A stretch of 64,000 nt of DNA from Hyposmocoma kahamanoa (GCF_003589595.1 NW_020654080.1:1994616-2058615); one strand, 5' to 3'; numbered from the stretch's first letter, positions 22,303 through 32,752 are shown. Notes: generated by a model not told the origin, from the sequence alone. Numbers and translations: made by a program.

Positions 22303-23542
22303 TTATTGTTTCTCAAAATATTCTCTGTTAGCGTTAATGCACTTTTCCATACGAATGACGCCACTCCTCCGTGACAAACTTTGAAACATATTATTCATTA
22401 ATTTTAATGGCCTCGGTGGCCGAACGGTTACCATTGCCACACAGAGGTCCCAGGTTCTATTACCGGGCCGGGAGAAATATTTGTATGGCCTACATTTATT
22501 TCTCTCGTGAGTTTGGGTGTAATTTGTGGTTGTCTATGTGTGTCCATGGCACCCGCGACACAGGGTTTCCCCTAGTGCGGGGCTATGTTGGGTGTGTGCG
22601 TTATTATTATTATATTATTATTATTCATAATTTTTGACACCCTCTTCAGTTGATGAAAAACGTTGACCGCGTAATTTTTAGAAATAAATAAAAGTCACAA
22701 GGTCGGAACTGTACACGGGATGGCTCATCAGGTCAACGTTGTTCACCTTCAAAAATTTATTTGTCTGTTTGGCCGTGTGAGAACTGGCATTATCGTGGTA
22801 CAAGATGATGCCGCATTTACGGTTATTTTTATGGAGTTTATCTATAACTTCCGGCAAACAAACGGTCGTGTACCAATCGCTATTCACGGTACAACGATTT
22901 TCCAAAGCAACAGTAGGCACGTCTCAAGTTTTATCAAAAAAAGAAGCAATTAGCCGCTTAGAGGCACTTTGCACGCGCGCCACTTTGGTTGGTTTTGGCT
23001 CATCTCGAAAGACCCATACGCTCGATTGCGGCTTTTTTTTGAAATCATAATTATAAATCCATATTTCGTCATCTGCTATGTCCCAAATCAAATTTGACGG
23101 TCCTTCATTAAATCTGGTAAGCATGACATTACACCAAGTGACCCGATCCGTTTTTTGAGCCTCAGTCAAATAGTGTGGGATCCACAGAGAGCACAGCTTT
23201 TTCTTGCCCAAATGTTTGTGTAGTATTGATTGTATTTAACTCATGCCTATGCCTAAAGAATCCCGAATCTCATGGTGTGTCAAATGCCTGTCTGTTTTGA
23301 TCATACGGCGCACAGCATCGATGTTTTTGTTGTTCACAGCAGTGAACGGGCAACCATCACGAAATTTGTCACTGACATTCACATGACCGCATGAATTCTG
23401 CAACCCAGCTACAAATAGTCGTCTTGCATGGTGCTTCATCACCAAAAGCAGTTTGAAGCCGAGCGAAGCTCCGCTGAGCTGTTAAATTACACTTAAAGAC
23501 GTAGAAAATCATTCTATGAAAATTTTCACGAGTTAAATCCAT
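22303..23542 (-). pseudogene. Mariner transposase pseudogene
   Basis: The product would be a DD34D transposase of about 345 residues that cuts and pastes the element by binding its inverted repeats. The start is the ATG at 23542 (MDLTRENF). The helix-turn-helix region follows in pieces, then WDIADDEIWIY around the first catalytic Asp and YHDNASSHTA around the second. The third catalytic Asp, conserved in YSPDL-type motifs, is represented by HPVYSSDL. Frameshifts separate the N-terminal, middle and catalytic parts (breaks near 23400 and 22920), and a SINE interrupts the C-terminus at 22407-22622. It cannot make a functional protein. Confidence 0.75.
22407..22622 (+). mobile_element. tRNA-derived SINE, family B, inside mariner
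   Basis: The head keeps TGGCCGAACGG, but the B box is mutated (GGTTCTATTACC). The body is complete and the tail is a TTATTATTA stretch. ATTATTCAT-AATTTT-like sequence occurs on both sides (about 22390-22405 and 22618-22635), an imperfect duplication. The insertion postdates the mariner. Confidence 0.8.
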
Positions 23543-23796
23543 GGTGATGTAGACAACCGATTTCTAAAATGACGCCACAATGTAAAAACAAGTGACAGTG
23601 AGATGAAACAAACTGTATTCTACAGCCAAAGAGTTCCATTTTCAAATGTTGTAATTACTTTTTAAATATTGTTTATGCAAGTGGTCAGTTCCGGAAACTT
23701 ATAGTGTGCTCTATGTACTATAATGCATTTTTTTTAACATCGATGGTGTAGTTAAAAGAATACCTGATGTCCGAGTTCGATTTACAGTCCTGGCGG

Positions 23797-23905
23797 AAAT
23801 CATCATTATCATCATCAACCTATCGCAGTCCACTGCTGGACATAGGCCACCCCCAATGTGTGCCATTTCGCCCGGTCCTCAGATTGTCGCATCGCGAATT
23901 TTAAA
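23797..23905 (-). repeat. RTE-like LINE 3' end
   Basis: The plus strand shows ATCATTATCATCATCAACC and then CAGTCCACTGCTGGACATAGG, the complement of an RTE C-terminus reading VQQWT-type residues. Downstream of it is unassigned sequence to 24354. Confidence 0.5.
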
Positions 23906-24354
23906 TTTCCTGGCGGAAATGATTACAAATATTTCACACATTTTGTTAAACCTCAATTGATGTTTTTGTCTTTTTAGTTTTGGTACCCGCCGAGATCCTT
24001 GTTCTCTTTTTTGTTTGTGTTTTTTCTTTTTTTTTTAATTAAATAAATGTTTTGAAGTTCATATGTATCAATTATTACCTTGTTTTTGCAAGCTGTGTTT
24101 ACTTATAATTAGTAATGCGATTAGATAAGACCTCCATCATATTCTATTTATTGTATGTACCGTAGCAAGAACACCGCCGCTTAAAATCAGAACGATCCAA
24201 AATGTAAACTTAATTCGCTATTGACTATACATTATTTCAGGCTGTTTCTCATCGGTATTGGCTGAGATGGCTGTCCTCCACTTCTTACGATCCTCATCTT
24301 TCGCCTTATGAAGACGCATCAGTCCTATCGTACATCACATGATCGGCCAAGCTG

Positions 24355-24600
24355 TACTGTGAGCGTTACAGCGTTCCGGTGTTGAAGGGTTATGGTACTG
24401 GTGAAAAAACAGGCACGTGAGACATGTAAGCTTCAGGGTGACGGGCGTGTCGCTGACCACTTGGTACACGACTTGTTCGTCATGAAGAAGGGACTTGGTA
24501 CAATGAAAAAAAGTGAATAAATAAAGATACTTTGTCTTGTTATGAAACGACAGGGTCGCAGTACAGTTAATATATTTTTATATTTTTCGGACTTTCTTTA
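24355..24600 (+). repeat. Repeat A copy with internal deletion, plus shared downstream segment
   Basis: Repeat A spans about 24355-24515 and lacks the GAGTGGCACTG block. The segment after it, ATAAAGATACTTTGTCTTG through GACAGGGTCGCAGTACAG, matches the flanks of the R1 LINE at 30520-30581 and 32076 onward, and so acts as a near-empty paralogue of that insertion site. Confidence 0.55.
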
Positions 24601-24729
24601 GGACGTCTTCAATTTCGCCATGGTAAGTCCCTTACCAACTAGCTCGCTCACTCTCTCCACACATTCTTCTTACGCGTCCTGAACATTGAAAACATGAAAT
24701 ATCTTTAATTGTAATAATCTGGCAACCAA

Positions 24730-25610
24730 TAAATCAATAATTTTCTGTTATTACCTAGTAATACAGAGAGAAAAATTCGGTTTCGTTCGGATCTTTTCGA
24801 TTTCCATGGGATTCCCTCATCACATTCTGACTTCTTGGTGACAACGGGACTGTTACGGACTCCTTTGTACATTTTGGATCGAAGGAATTTTTCTGAGTGT
24901 TCTATCTTTGTATTAATAATTATAACAAACTAGTGGAATAATTTCACAAAAAAATAATTGAATATAAATTCAATAAAAATTTAAAATACATGTATTCTGT
25001 AAGTGAAGAGTCGAGTTTTATTTGCCGAAAATAATTAGTAATTTGTGATAGCCAAAACGAACCCAGAACAACATCTGGTACCATCTCGAGAGTATACCCT
25101 TTCAACAAAAAAAAAGAATTTTCAAAGTGCACAATTGATGGAGAAATTAGTGAATACGCGGACATGCCTATAAAATTTGAGGATTTCCTTAGATTATCAT
25201 GGGATCCTCTCATTGACTTACAAATAAATGGACGACGGGTCTAATACAAAAACCACGAAAAAAATGTCCCAAGTCAACCTATTCGAAATTTAAATTGTAA
25301 TGTCATCGCAGTATCGCGCTGCCAGTAGAACAAATGAAGACTAAAGCGGAGTTTGGCGCTCTGTATACGATTTTAGCGCCTTACAAGTGCGGACACTTTT
25401 TAGCGCGGACCCGACGTCCATATAATTGTAAGTCAATGGATCCTCTGATCAGATTCTGACTTGGCGACAATTGGACTACCACGAGAGTGCACCCTTTCAA
25501 AAAAAAAAAATCGAAGTCGGTCCACAATTGACGGCGATATCTGAAAACATACGTACAGCCGACCGCATAACCATCTCCTTTTTTTTGAAGTCTGTTAAAA
25601 AACTCAAAAG
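24730..25610 (-). repeat. Lepidopteran-type dispersed repeat H, interrupted by MITE
   Basis: Two related blocks with CATCACATTCTGACTTCTTGG (about 24819) and GATCAGATTCTGACTTGGCG (about 25447) are followed by TCCTTTTTTTTGAAGTCTG near 25585, the complement of a repeat-C-like start. The MITE at 25211-25438 splits this repeat. Protein-like periodicity was not pursued. Confidence 0.45.
25211..25438. mobile_element. MITE, 228 bp, 8-bp TSD (copy 2 of 3)
   Basis: It has the same ends as the copies at 5000 and 59115, with an internal deletion of about 50 bp after TCAACCTATT and smaller ones elsewhere. GATCCTCT directly flanks both ends (25203-25210 and 25439-25446), an exact target duplication. Confidence 0.85.
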
Positions 25611-25859
25611 TTTATTTTTAAATATATATTTTTAATACAGTTGCTCAAAACGTGGTATTTTTCGCACTACAAATCGTGCGGAAAGTTGGATTTCTCGCAC
25701 TAGTGCTTTTTACTTTTCCAGTTTTTTTTTATTTACTGTTGTTTTAAGTCTTAAACACAGAACTAAAGAGATTGTATATTTATTTCATATTTATGTGCTT
25801 TGTGACGTACATAAGTCATTCGTCATTAAAACTTATATTTATTTACAAATACTATATAA

Positions 25860-25940
25860 TGAACGTATCGAGTGGAGGTCGACAGTCTCTGCCTACCCCT
25901 GAATGGGTGACAGGCGAGATTTTTATGTATATATTTATTT
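25860..25940 (+). repeat. Probable LINE 3' terminus
   Basis: ACAGTCTCTGCCTACCCC and a GTGACAGGCG block match the segment at 2670-2735. Confidence 0.4.
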
Positions 25941-25989
25941 GTTCTATGTATTACAGATAAATTGTATCTCACTACTGTGCACGGGTTCC

Positions 25990-28327
25990 TAAAGAAGTTT
26001 AAACAAAAGTACCAGGACTTCATAACCTCAGTGGAACTTTCGTAAGGCTAACTACCCATTCTTATACCACTTGCTGTCTTCTATCGATTGGGGCCCGTTG
26101 TACGAGTTGGGCGACTTAGAATCTATTTTGCGACTTTTTTATGATAATATCAATAGAGTTATTAATGTTTCTGTACCAGTTAAAAAGAACATGTCTATAG
26201 GGTCAAGGTATGTGTACCCTGAGTGGTATACAGCTGAACTTATTCGTGAAATTAAGCTAAAGGCCCTTCTTCATAAACGGTACAGAGCAAGTAAATCGCG
26301 AGTCGATTATGCAGAGTTTTCTTTATGTAGGGCTCGTGTTAAAAAGATGATCGGGCGGGCTCTTGAGAGACACCAGCATAGGGTACAAAAACATTTGGTG
26401 GACGAACCTAAGTGTTTTTGGAATTATATACGATCAAAAAGAGGTAGTAGAAATCCCCGAGTTATTTTGAAAGATGGGGTCGTTTTAACGGGGGAACAAT
26501 GCGCTAAAGAGTTTGCTGAATTTTTCCAATCGGTATATAGTATGGAGCCGGCCCAACTAGATGTAAATAGTGCAATATTAGAGGCGGGCAGCGAAAATGG
26601 GTCTGCAAGAATACATATAGATAAGTTGAGACTGTTTGATGTGGAGAGATCTCTTGCAAAGCTTAAATCAAAGATGTCAGCTGGCCCTGATGGAATTCCG
26701 GCTTATATTTTTAAAGACTGTCGTAGTGTACTTGCTGAGCCATTATTGTATGTATATAATAAGTGTTTAGAGTTAGGGGTATTTCCGGATAACTGGAAAA
26801 TTACACGAGTGGTTCCTGTCCCAAAAAGTGGTTCAGGATTATCTATTGACGGGTATAGGCCAGTGGCGGTATTGTCAACAGCAGCTAAAGCATTTGAAGC
26901 AGCTATACAAAAAAATATTTTTGATCAGGTGAATACGCAACTCTCGGACGCGCAGCACGGTTTTCGTCCAGGTCGTAGTACCACAAGCAACCTTCTCAAT
27001 TTCATGACGGAAATTGTGCCAGTAGTAGATGCAAGTAGAGGGCAGATTGATGCCGCATATTTTGATTTTCGTAAAGCATTCGACGTCGTGGATAATGATA
27101 TACTATTAAGGAAGCTCGCTGGTGTTGGTTGTACTCCCCGCTTATTAAAATTTTTAGCAAGTTACATGGAGGGTCGGCAGCAATACGTTGAGTATGCAGG
27201 TTACCGATCACAACCATACTTAGTTAGATCTGGAGTGAGCCAGGGAAGTAATCTTGGACCTCTGCAATTCATTATAATGATTAATGATTTACCAAAGATA
27301 ATTAATGGGTCTAGCTGTTTACTGTTCGCGGACGACCTCAAACTGTTTAGGTCTGTCAAAGAAAAGAGCGACTGTGTGCATCTCCAAAACGATATAGACA
27401 GAGTGGTGGCATGGAGTAAGGTAAATAAGCTTCAGTTTAACATCTCCAAATGCGTTTCGATTTCATTTACTAGAGTTCGTAATCCCATTCTCTATGAATA
27501 TAATGTAGACACGGTACTTATGAAAAGAGTGACGGAGGTTAAAGATTTAGGAGTATTACTTACCGCAGAGTTAACGTTTCGGGAGCATATTTCTATTGTA
27601 TGTAGAAAAGCTTACAGAAATCTAGGGCTAGTTCTACGTAGGGTTCACGGGTTTACGAGCATTAAAGCTATCGTTGTGCTGTATAACGCACTTGTAAGAA
27701 GCCTCCTCGAGTGTAATGCAGTAGTGTGGGCTCCGCATCAAGTCCAATACAGCCTTATGCTGGAGCGCATTCAAAACAAATTTATAAGATACCTGTACTT
27801 GAGGCAATATGGTGTTTACCCCTACTATCCCCTGAAGTATCCCACTTTGTTTATTCTGGGAATGGTAGGATACAATAAGCTGCATGTGCGCAGGGACTTG
27901 GCGTTGGCAGTGTACGTGCTGAAAGTATTCAGAGGTATGCTACATAATCCGAGATTATTAGGAGTGTTAGGATTATGTGTTCCTAATAATTACGTGGAAC
28001 GACGTCACCAGCCTCCGTTGCTGGCTGTGCCACGTGGGAGGACCAACCTCATGAATGAGTGTCCGCTGACTCGTACTTTGTGCACCCTAAACAAAATATC
28101 GGTCAAGATCGATCTGTTCCATTGTTCTCACAGTGAGTTCACAAAGATAGCATTGTATATTTTATGTTACGGGTAATTATTTATTATGTAGTTTATATTA
28201 TAGTATTAAGTAATGATATTGTTACTTAGTATTATTTAGTAATAAAATTAATATTGCTAGTCTATTGTATTGGGTACATACCTGTAAGAATAGATTAAGT
28301 TTTGAATAAATAAATAAATAAATAAAA
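25990..28327 (+). mobile_element. 5'-truncated Jockey/CR1-superfamily LINE
   Basis: It comprises an uninterrupted polymerase frame, a 126-bp AT-rich 3' UTR, and a tail of AAAT units at 28304-28326. Upstream of about 26020 the frame is closed, and no apurinic-type endonuclease domain or ORF1 is visible, so the copy is 5'-truncated. No target duplication could be identified. Confidence 0.75.
26026..28176 (+). CDS. Non-LTR retrotransposon reverse transcriptase, partial ORF2
   Basis: It would copy LINE RNA into DNA at a nicked target. The frame is open from 26026 (after a stop at 26023) to the stop at 28174-28176, about 717 codons, with no ATG at the left edge, so it is the downstream part of an ORF2. 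In order (residues from 26026): SAGPDGIPAYIFKDC near 220, YRPVAVLSTAAKAFE near 280, QHGFRPGRSTTSNL near 320, DFRKAFDVVD (motif A) near 350, SGVSQGSNLGPLQF (motif B) near 410, LLFADDLKLF (motif C, catalytic Asp pair intact) near 440, and KDLGVLL after it. The C-terminal 200 residues follow the usual layout, with RSLLECNAVVW near 560. The FADD form, the motif order and the 3' tail place it in the Jockey/CR1 superfamily. The lack of any stop or frameshift is unusual here and suggests recent insertion. The endonuclease is missing, so it is unlikely to be autonomous. Confidence 0.85.
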   Translation, partial: PQWNFRKANYPFLYHLLSSIDWGPLYELGDLESILRLFYDNINRVINVSVPVKKNMSIGSRYVYPEWYTAELIREIKLKALLHKRYRASKSRVDYAEFSLCRARVKKMIGRALERHQHRVQKHLVDEPKCFWNYIRSKRGSRNPRVILKDGVVLTGEQCAKEFAEFFQSVYSMEPAQLDVNSAILEAGSENGSARIHIDKLRLFDVERSLAKLKSKMSAGPDGIPAYIFKDCRSVLAEPLLYVYNKCLELGVFPDNWKITRVVPVPKSGSGLSIDGYRPVAVLSTAAKAFEAAIQKNIFDQVNTQLSDAQHGFRPGRSTTSNLLNFMTEIVPVVDASRGQIDAAYFDFRKAFDVVDNDILLRKLAGVGCTPRLLKFLASYMEGRQQYVEYAGYRSQPYLVRSGVSQGSNLGPLQFIIMINDLPKIINGSSCLLFADDLKLFRSVKEKSDCVHLQNDIDRVVAWSKVNKLQFNISKCVSISFTRVRNPILYEYNVDTVLMKRVTEVKDLGVLLTAELTFREHISIVCRKAYRNLGLVLRRVHGFTSIKAIVVLYNALVRSLLECNAVVWAPHQVQYSLMLERIQNKFIRYLYLRQYGVYPYYPLKYPTLFILGMVGYNKLHVRRDLALAVYVLKVFRGMLHNPRLLGVLGLCVPNNYVERRHQPPLLAVPRGRTNLMNECPLTRTLCTLNKISVKIDLFHCSHSEFTKIALYILCYG

Positions 28328-29039
28328 TAATAAGAAAAGTGGTTACAGACCGATATTACAGAATATAAACAAAAACAGCACGTTAGAACTAGATTTCCAT
28401 AGACTTTTAACTAATGGTTGCAGTGGTTGTATTTCATTATTTTAATTTACTAGCAGAAAATGAGTTTTGTTTAAATACTGTTTTATTTTACGTTCAATGT
28501 AGTTTTTTCGCAAATGTATTAAAAAACGTCGTTTGATACACGTGCGGATTTGTTATTTTCACTTGTCTCGAGACTCGTGAATAATGACTAACTTTCCGCA
28601 CTTATGTCAAAAATAACTATATTGTGTTTTGTAAAAAGCCATGGAACAAAACTTATCGTTTATGATGTTCGTGATATATTCCTGTGAGGTTGCTAGTGTT
28701 TTGCAAATAACCCTATAATGCATGTCAAATAAAGTCTATTTTAAATTCATGGTAGAGTACAATTCTGACAAAAAGGCAAAGAAAAGACAAAACACGTGAG
28801 TTTAGCAAAAAGCAAACTCAATAGCAGCAAACGGATGTAAGACACGAACAAAAACCTGCTGACTTGCATTTGAACTCGGGTAATACAGAACGTAATTTCA
28901 TTTATAATGTTGTTCGTGGTGGTACCTTGTGGGAGAATGGTTGCTTTTTGATTGAGAGATCGGCAATTTGAATTCTTATGATGACATGCACATAAGACCT
29001 AAATGTTTAAGTTATGTACATTTAATTTAATTTATGAAT
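28328..29039. other. Unassigned interval
   Basis: AT-rich, with no coding region or repeat recognised. Confidence 0.35.
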
Positions 29040-29945
29040 GCTTAGTGGAAACATCTCTTGCTAATTGTGTAGATAAAGTCTATATCCGCCTTCAGGGGTT
29101 CACTCCAACCTACAAGTGGTACCCACTGTACATTTTCTTTAAATTTCTTTTTCTTTAATGTATAAAAGTGCTTTTCTCGATAATGTTCGGAAATGATTGC
29201 ATTATTTTCAAAAAATGAACAGGGAATGTTTGTCATTAATAGACCGCGTGATTCCTTTCCGGCCAAGGCCTGCAAAGTATGTATGAAAACTTAGAATAAT
29301 AACGCATAGAATGATAGTTTCATATCAAACGAACTGTCACAAGTGAGGCAAAAATCAAATTAATGTCGGCTAGTTTTAGTAGTAGGTTAATTTTCGGTTT
29401 TAGTGAATATTTATATAAAAATACAAGTTGAAACGCGTTACTTCATTGTGGAATGTGATGTTAGTATCTATTTTGTGTTTGTCTGACGTATTTTTTCACT
29501 TATTTACCGCACATTTCGTCATTTTTAGCTAAAATTCTGGAGCTGTTCGCGGTGCAAGTTGACCTTGAGCACTGACGGCCCGCCCGCTCGTGTAGGCCCT
29601 TTGGGAGCGCTTCAATTTGCCTCACTTAGCGTGTGCGGGCTAGGTTTCTATGCGTTATTATTCTAAGCCACAAACATAAAAAAAATATTTCAAATATTAC
29701 TTTTAATTTTAATTAACATTTTTTTACTTTTTCAATTATGCATCTTCTTCTCTTTAGTATTCTATTATGTCCTCACATTATTTGAGAATATCACTATATA
29801 AGCCTCGGTGGGAACGGGGATTGTTTGAATCGTAGTAATAATACAAGGCGTCCCTCGCGCTTGTAACTCATACCCGTCCAGCAATCTCTTACTTCCCGGC
29901 CTCTGCAATAATTTACTATACTTACTAATTGTCCTGTCCTGTAAT
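29040..29945 (-). repeat. Unclassified repeat E/F, minus-strand copy
   Basis: It matches the plus-strand copy at 20905-21790 in reverse. Block E lies at about 29680-29945 and block F at 29040-29283, separated by the inverted-repeat element at 29290-29667. Block F contains an open frame at 29042-29275 (minus): MQALAGKESRGLL, then PCSFFENNAIISEHYREK, then a lysine-rich stretch. It is homologous to the stop-ridden frame in the 21-kb copy. The product is not recognised. Confidence 0.5.
29290..29667. mobile_element. Short DNA element with 22-bp perfect inverted repeats
   Basis: CTTAGAATAATAACGCATAG at 29290 continues to 29311 and is perfectly complemented at 29646-29667. Similarity extends inward to a shared AAGTGAGGCAAA block at about 50-60 bp from each end. 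A TA on either side (29292-29293, 29664-29665) would fit a Tc1/mariner-type duplication if the true ends start at GAATAATAACG. It has no coding capacity. Confidence 0.6.
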
Positions 29946-29991
29946 TCCATATTCCTTACCCTTTCAAACGCCTTTCAATTTCACATTCAGA

Positions 29992-30206
29992 AGCAGTAGA
30001 GCTTCTTGTGACAGAGTTCGTTCTGGGAAGTATTGCTACATTACTTATTTCTGCCGCCAAGCAGTACTGCGAGTATCACAGCGTTCCTGTTGAAGGGTTA
30101 AGGTACTGGTGAAATAACAGGCACGTGGGACTTGTAAAGTTTAGGGTGACGGGCGTAGTGGGACCGCTCCGTAGATCTTTGCGATTTAAAGCTCTGAGTG
30201 GCACTG
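29992..30206 (+). repeat. Repeat A, 3' truncated
   Basis: It begins AGCAGTAGAGCTTCTTGTGA and continues to GCTCTGAGTGGCACTG, where it is cut off by LINE-derived sequence. Confidence 0.65.
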
Positions 30207-30214
30207 TCGCCTAC

Positions 30215-30581
30215 TAAATAGGATGGGCTTGGTACTATACACAAGCAGCCTGTGCGTGAAGTATACGCAGAGAACCCTGAATACATTAAGGGTGCAATAT
30301 AACAACGCTTTTAGGATGCTGATGTGGCTGCCGCGACACTGTAGTGCATGTTCACGGAGGCGCACACAGATGGCTTTCATGCCATTATGCGCAAGAAGGC
30401 TGCCTCATGATGCGTGTGCGCGGCAGCGCCAATGGCATCCTAGCCGTTGTTGCCAATAGGCTGGACTGCCCCTACCAACTACATCACTAAAATTAAGTAA
30501 TTTTGTATTGTACTATAAAAAAAAGTAAAAAAAAATAAAGATACTTTGTCTTATTAGAAAACGACAGGGTCGTTGTAAGGT
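30215..30581 (+). pseudogene. LINE ORF2 C-terminal remnant and 3' end
   Basis: The frame at 30223-30459 contains YNNAFRMLMWLPRHCSAC and later MPLCARRL, the same C-terminal block encoded on the minus strand at 62669-63022 (NNAFKVLMGLRWRCSASGMF). It is an RTE-like or related ORF2 end. It is followed by an A-rich stretch, ATAAAGATACTTTGTCTTA, and the left duplication of the R1 insertion. Confidence 0.55.
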
Positions 30582-32075
30582 CCGGACGGCGGTCATCGCG
30601 TACGCCGATGACACGCTGGTGGCCGTCCGGGGGACCACCTTCCAGGAGGCGGCCCGAAGAGCCTCAGTAGCGGCGGACATGCTGGTCCGCCGAATACAAC
30701 TGCTGGGGCTCGAGGTCGCCGTGCCGAAGACGGATGTGGCCGTCTCGTGGGGTAGAGGTTGGGCGGTGCCGGCAGGCGCCCACATCTCCATCGCGGGAGT
30801 ATCGGTCCCGGTCAAGTCCCAGATGAAATATCTGGGACTTGTCCTAGACCGGCGATGGAACTTCGGGGAGCATTTTCGGCAACTTGCTCCCCGAATAGTG
30901 GGCGCCGCATCGACGTTGGGCAGGCTCCTGCCCAACCTCGGGAGGCCGGGAGCCCCATGCGGAGGCTATACGCCGGGGTGACCCGGAGTATGGCCTTATA
31001 CGGGGCTCCCATTTGGAGTGGGGCCTTATCAGCGGCGACGAAGTCGCTGCTGAGGAGGCCCCAGAGGGTGGTCGCCCTGCGAATGTGCCCTGCACATGAC
31101 GGTGGCCTGCGCTGCCGCATGCGTCCTCGCCGGTACTCCGCCGTGGGACCTCGAAGCCGAGGTCCTGGCGGAGGTCCGCACCTACCGGCGGGGAATGAGG
31201 GACCGAGGCGAGCGACCCGCTCCCCAAGAGGTGGAGCGGGAGCGCCGCCTCGCGGCGCAGCGCATGCGGGACCGGTGGAAAGAGGGCTTGGCGGATCCCC
31301 CCTATGGTGCTCGTACCATAGAGGCGATTCGCCCTGTCCTCGTAGAGTGGGTAAACCGGTCCCACGGGCCACTGTCGTACCACCTTGTGCAGGTGCTGAC
31401 CGGGCACGGTTGCTTCGACCACTACCTGCACAAGGTGGCGAGGAGGGAACCGTCCCCGTCGTGCCACGAGTGCGGCGCTGCGGATGACACCGCGCAGCAC
31501 ACCCTAGAGGTGTGTAGCCGGTGGGATGAGCAGCGCCGCACTCTGACGGGGACTATAGGGCAGGACCTCTCGTTGCCGCTATGCTCGATAGCGATGAGTC
31601 CTGGGAGGCGATGGCCTCCTTTTGCACAGAGGTTATGTCGCAAAAGGAGGCCGCGGAGCGGGTGCGCGAGGACGCGGCGGACGCGCACCCGCTCCGGCGC
31701 AGACGTACGGGGAGAAGGCGAAGGCAGTTCGCTGCTCGCCTGATCCCCTAGTGAGACCAGCGGGCTCTGGACAGGGACTCCGGAGCCTACATTGCACGGC
31801 CTCACTCGTCTGGGGGGCGGGTCGGAGGACAACCGACTCGTCCCTCCGTTGGCGCGGGAGCCCTGGCGCAAGCTAGGGCGGCCGGGCGGCGTCGTGGTGA
31901 ATGTTCACTGATCCCACGGCGCCGACTCAACCGGCGAGAGGGAAACCCGGGGGGGTTTTAGTGGGGTAGGCCTTCCAGTGTGGAGGGAGAGTCCCCACAT
32001 AACCCCTGAGTCTCCCTGGGCTCAGGGGAATCAAAAAAAATTTCCCCCCGGTTCAAAAAAAAAAAAAAAAAAAAA
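30582..32075 (+). mobile_element. R1-clade LINE, 5'-truncated, with 15-bp TSD
   Basis: It is a GC-rich block (30582 to about 32050) in AT-rich DNA, ending in an A-tail at about 32055-32075. GGGTCGTTGTAAGGT at 30567-30581 and GGGTCGTAGTAAGGT at 32076-32090 are the target duplications, with one mismatch. It contains the end of ORF2 and about 300 bp of 3' UTR. Confidence 0.85.
30583..31751 (+). pseudogene. R1-clade reverse transcriptase, C-terminal part, frameshifted
   Basis: It derives from the LINE enzyme that primes reverse transcription on cut DNA. The fragment opens just before motif C: AVIAYADDTLVAV, with YADD at 30601-30612, the R1-clade form. QMKYLGLVLDRRWNFGEHF follows, then a first frameshift near 30950-30970, after which RRLYAGVTRSMALYG is in another frame. 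A second shift near 31090 leads to AEVRTYRRGMRDRGE, LTGHGCFDHYLHKVARRE and a CX2CX8HX4C knuckle (CHECGAADDTAQHTLEVC). A third shift near 31580 leads to the final arginine-rich tail and stop at 31749-31751. The nucleic-acid-binding knuckle and its position match R1/TRAS/SART-type elements. Confidence 0.8.
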
Positions 32076-32484
32076 GGGTCGTAGTAAGGTTGATATTTTT
32101 TTATATCCATTCAACAATGACTACTTCCCATCAAGTAAACCACATGCTTATTAGTGTATTTGTTATACCATTTTGCAAGTTGGAACATTCTTCTCACTTT
32201 ATGGTAAACTCCAGTACCAGTTAACCAAAAAACAAGTAAACAATACACCGTTAAACTATTAGCAACAATAATATGCTAAGTAAGTGTTGATTTTGTCCCA
32301 TATCGTTCACATGATTGTGACAATTTGATTTGCGCTTTTGAAAGAGTGCGTGCCCAGTGGTGGCACGTGTGATAAGTGACCTAATTTTATCTTCAAGTGT
32401 TATGAATTGACGAATCTATCTGTTCCAGGCAAGCCTAGGCAGAGAGAGCAAAAGCAATAAGCTTTATTTAGTTTCTAATTTCCT

Positions 32485-32720
32485 TTTTAACCGACTTCAA
32501 AAAAGGAGGATGTTCTCAATCCGACTGTATGTTTTTTTCTATGTATGTTACGCGATAACTCAGGCATTTGTGAACCGATTTTGATGATTCTTTTTTTTTG
32601 GAAAGAGGGTACCTCAGATGTGGTTCCATTTAAATTTGAAGACAATATTCCACCTCTAAGGGTGGCAAACTAGGGGATGAAAGACTTTTGATATCGGTTT
32701 TTTTAGTACTCTGTATTGTT
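32485..32720 (+). repeat. Repeat C copy
   Basis: It starts TTAACCGACTTCAAAAAAGG and runs through GTTACGCGATAACTCAGGC and CACCTCTAAGGGTGGCAAAC, then jumps to the TCGGTTTTTTTAGTACTCTG end. Confidence 0.7.
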
Positions 32721-32752
32721 TTTTGTAATTAATCAATTTGATTCTGTGAACA

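Larger units (their letters stand above)
22240..23716 (-). mobile_element. Mariner-family DNA transposon, inactive, split by SINE B
   Basis: The right end has GCGCACGATAAGTTCCGAAA at about 22243 and the left end has TTCCGGAAACTTATAGTGTG at about 23686-23705, an imperfect inverted repeat. Without the SINE the element is about 1.25 kb, the usual mariner size. It belongs to the same subfamily as 50491-51755, whose ends match. Confidence 0.75.

Noticed and set aside
30812..31500. Long minus-strand open frames opposite the R1 LINE
   Set aside because: They are shadows of GC-rich coding sequence on the plus strand and have no family motifs.
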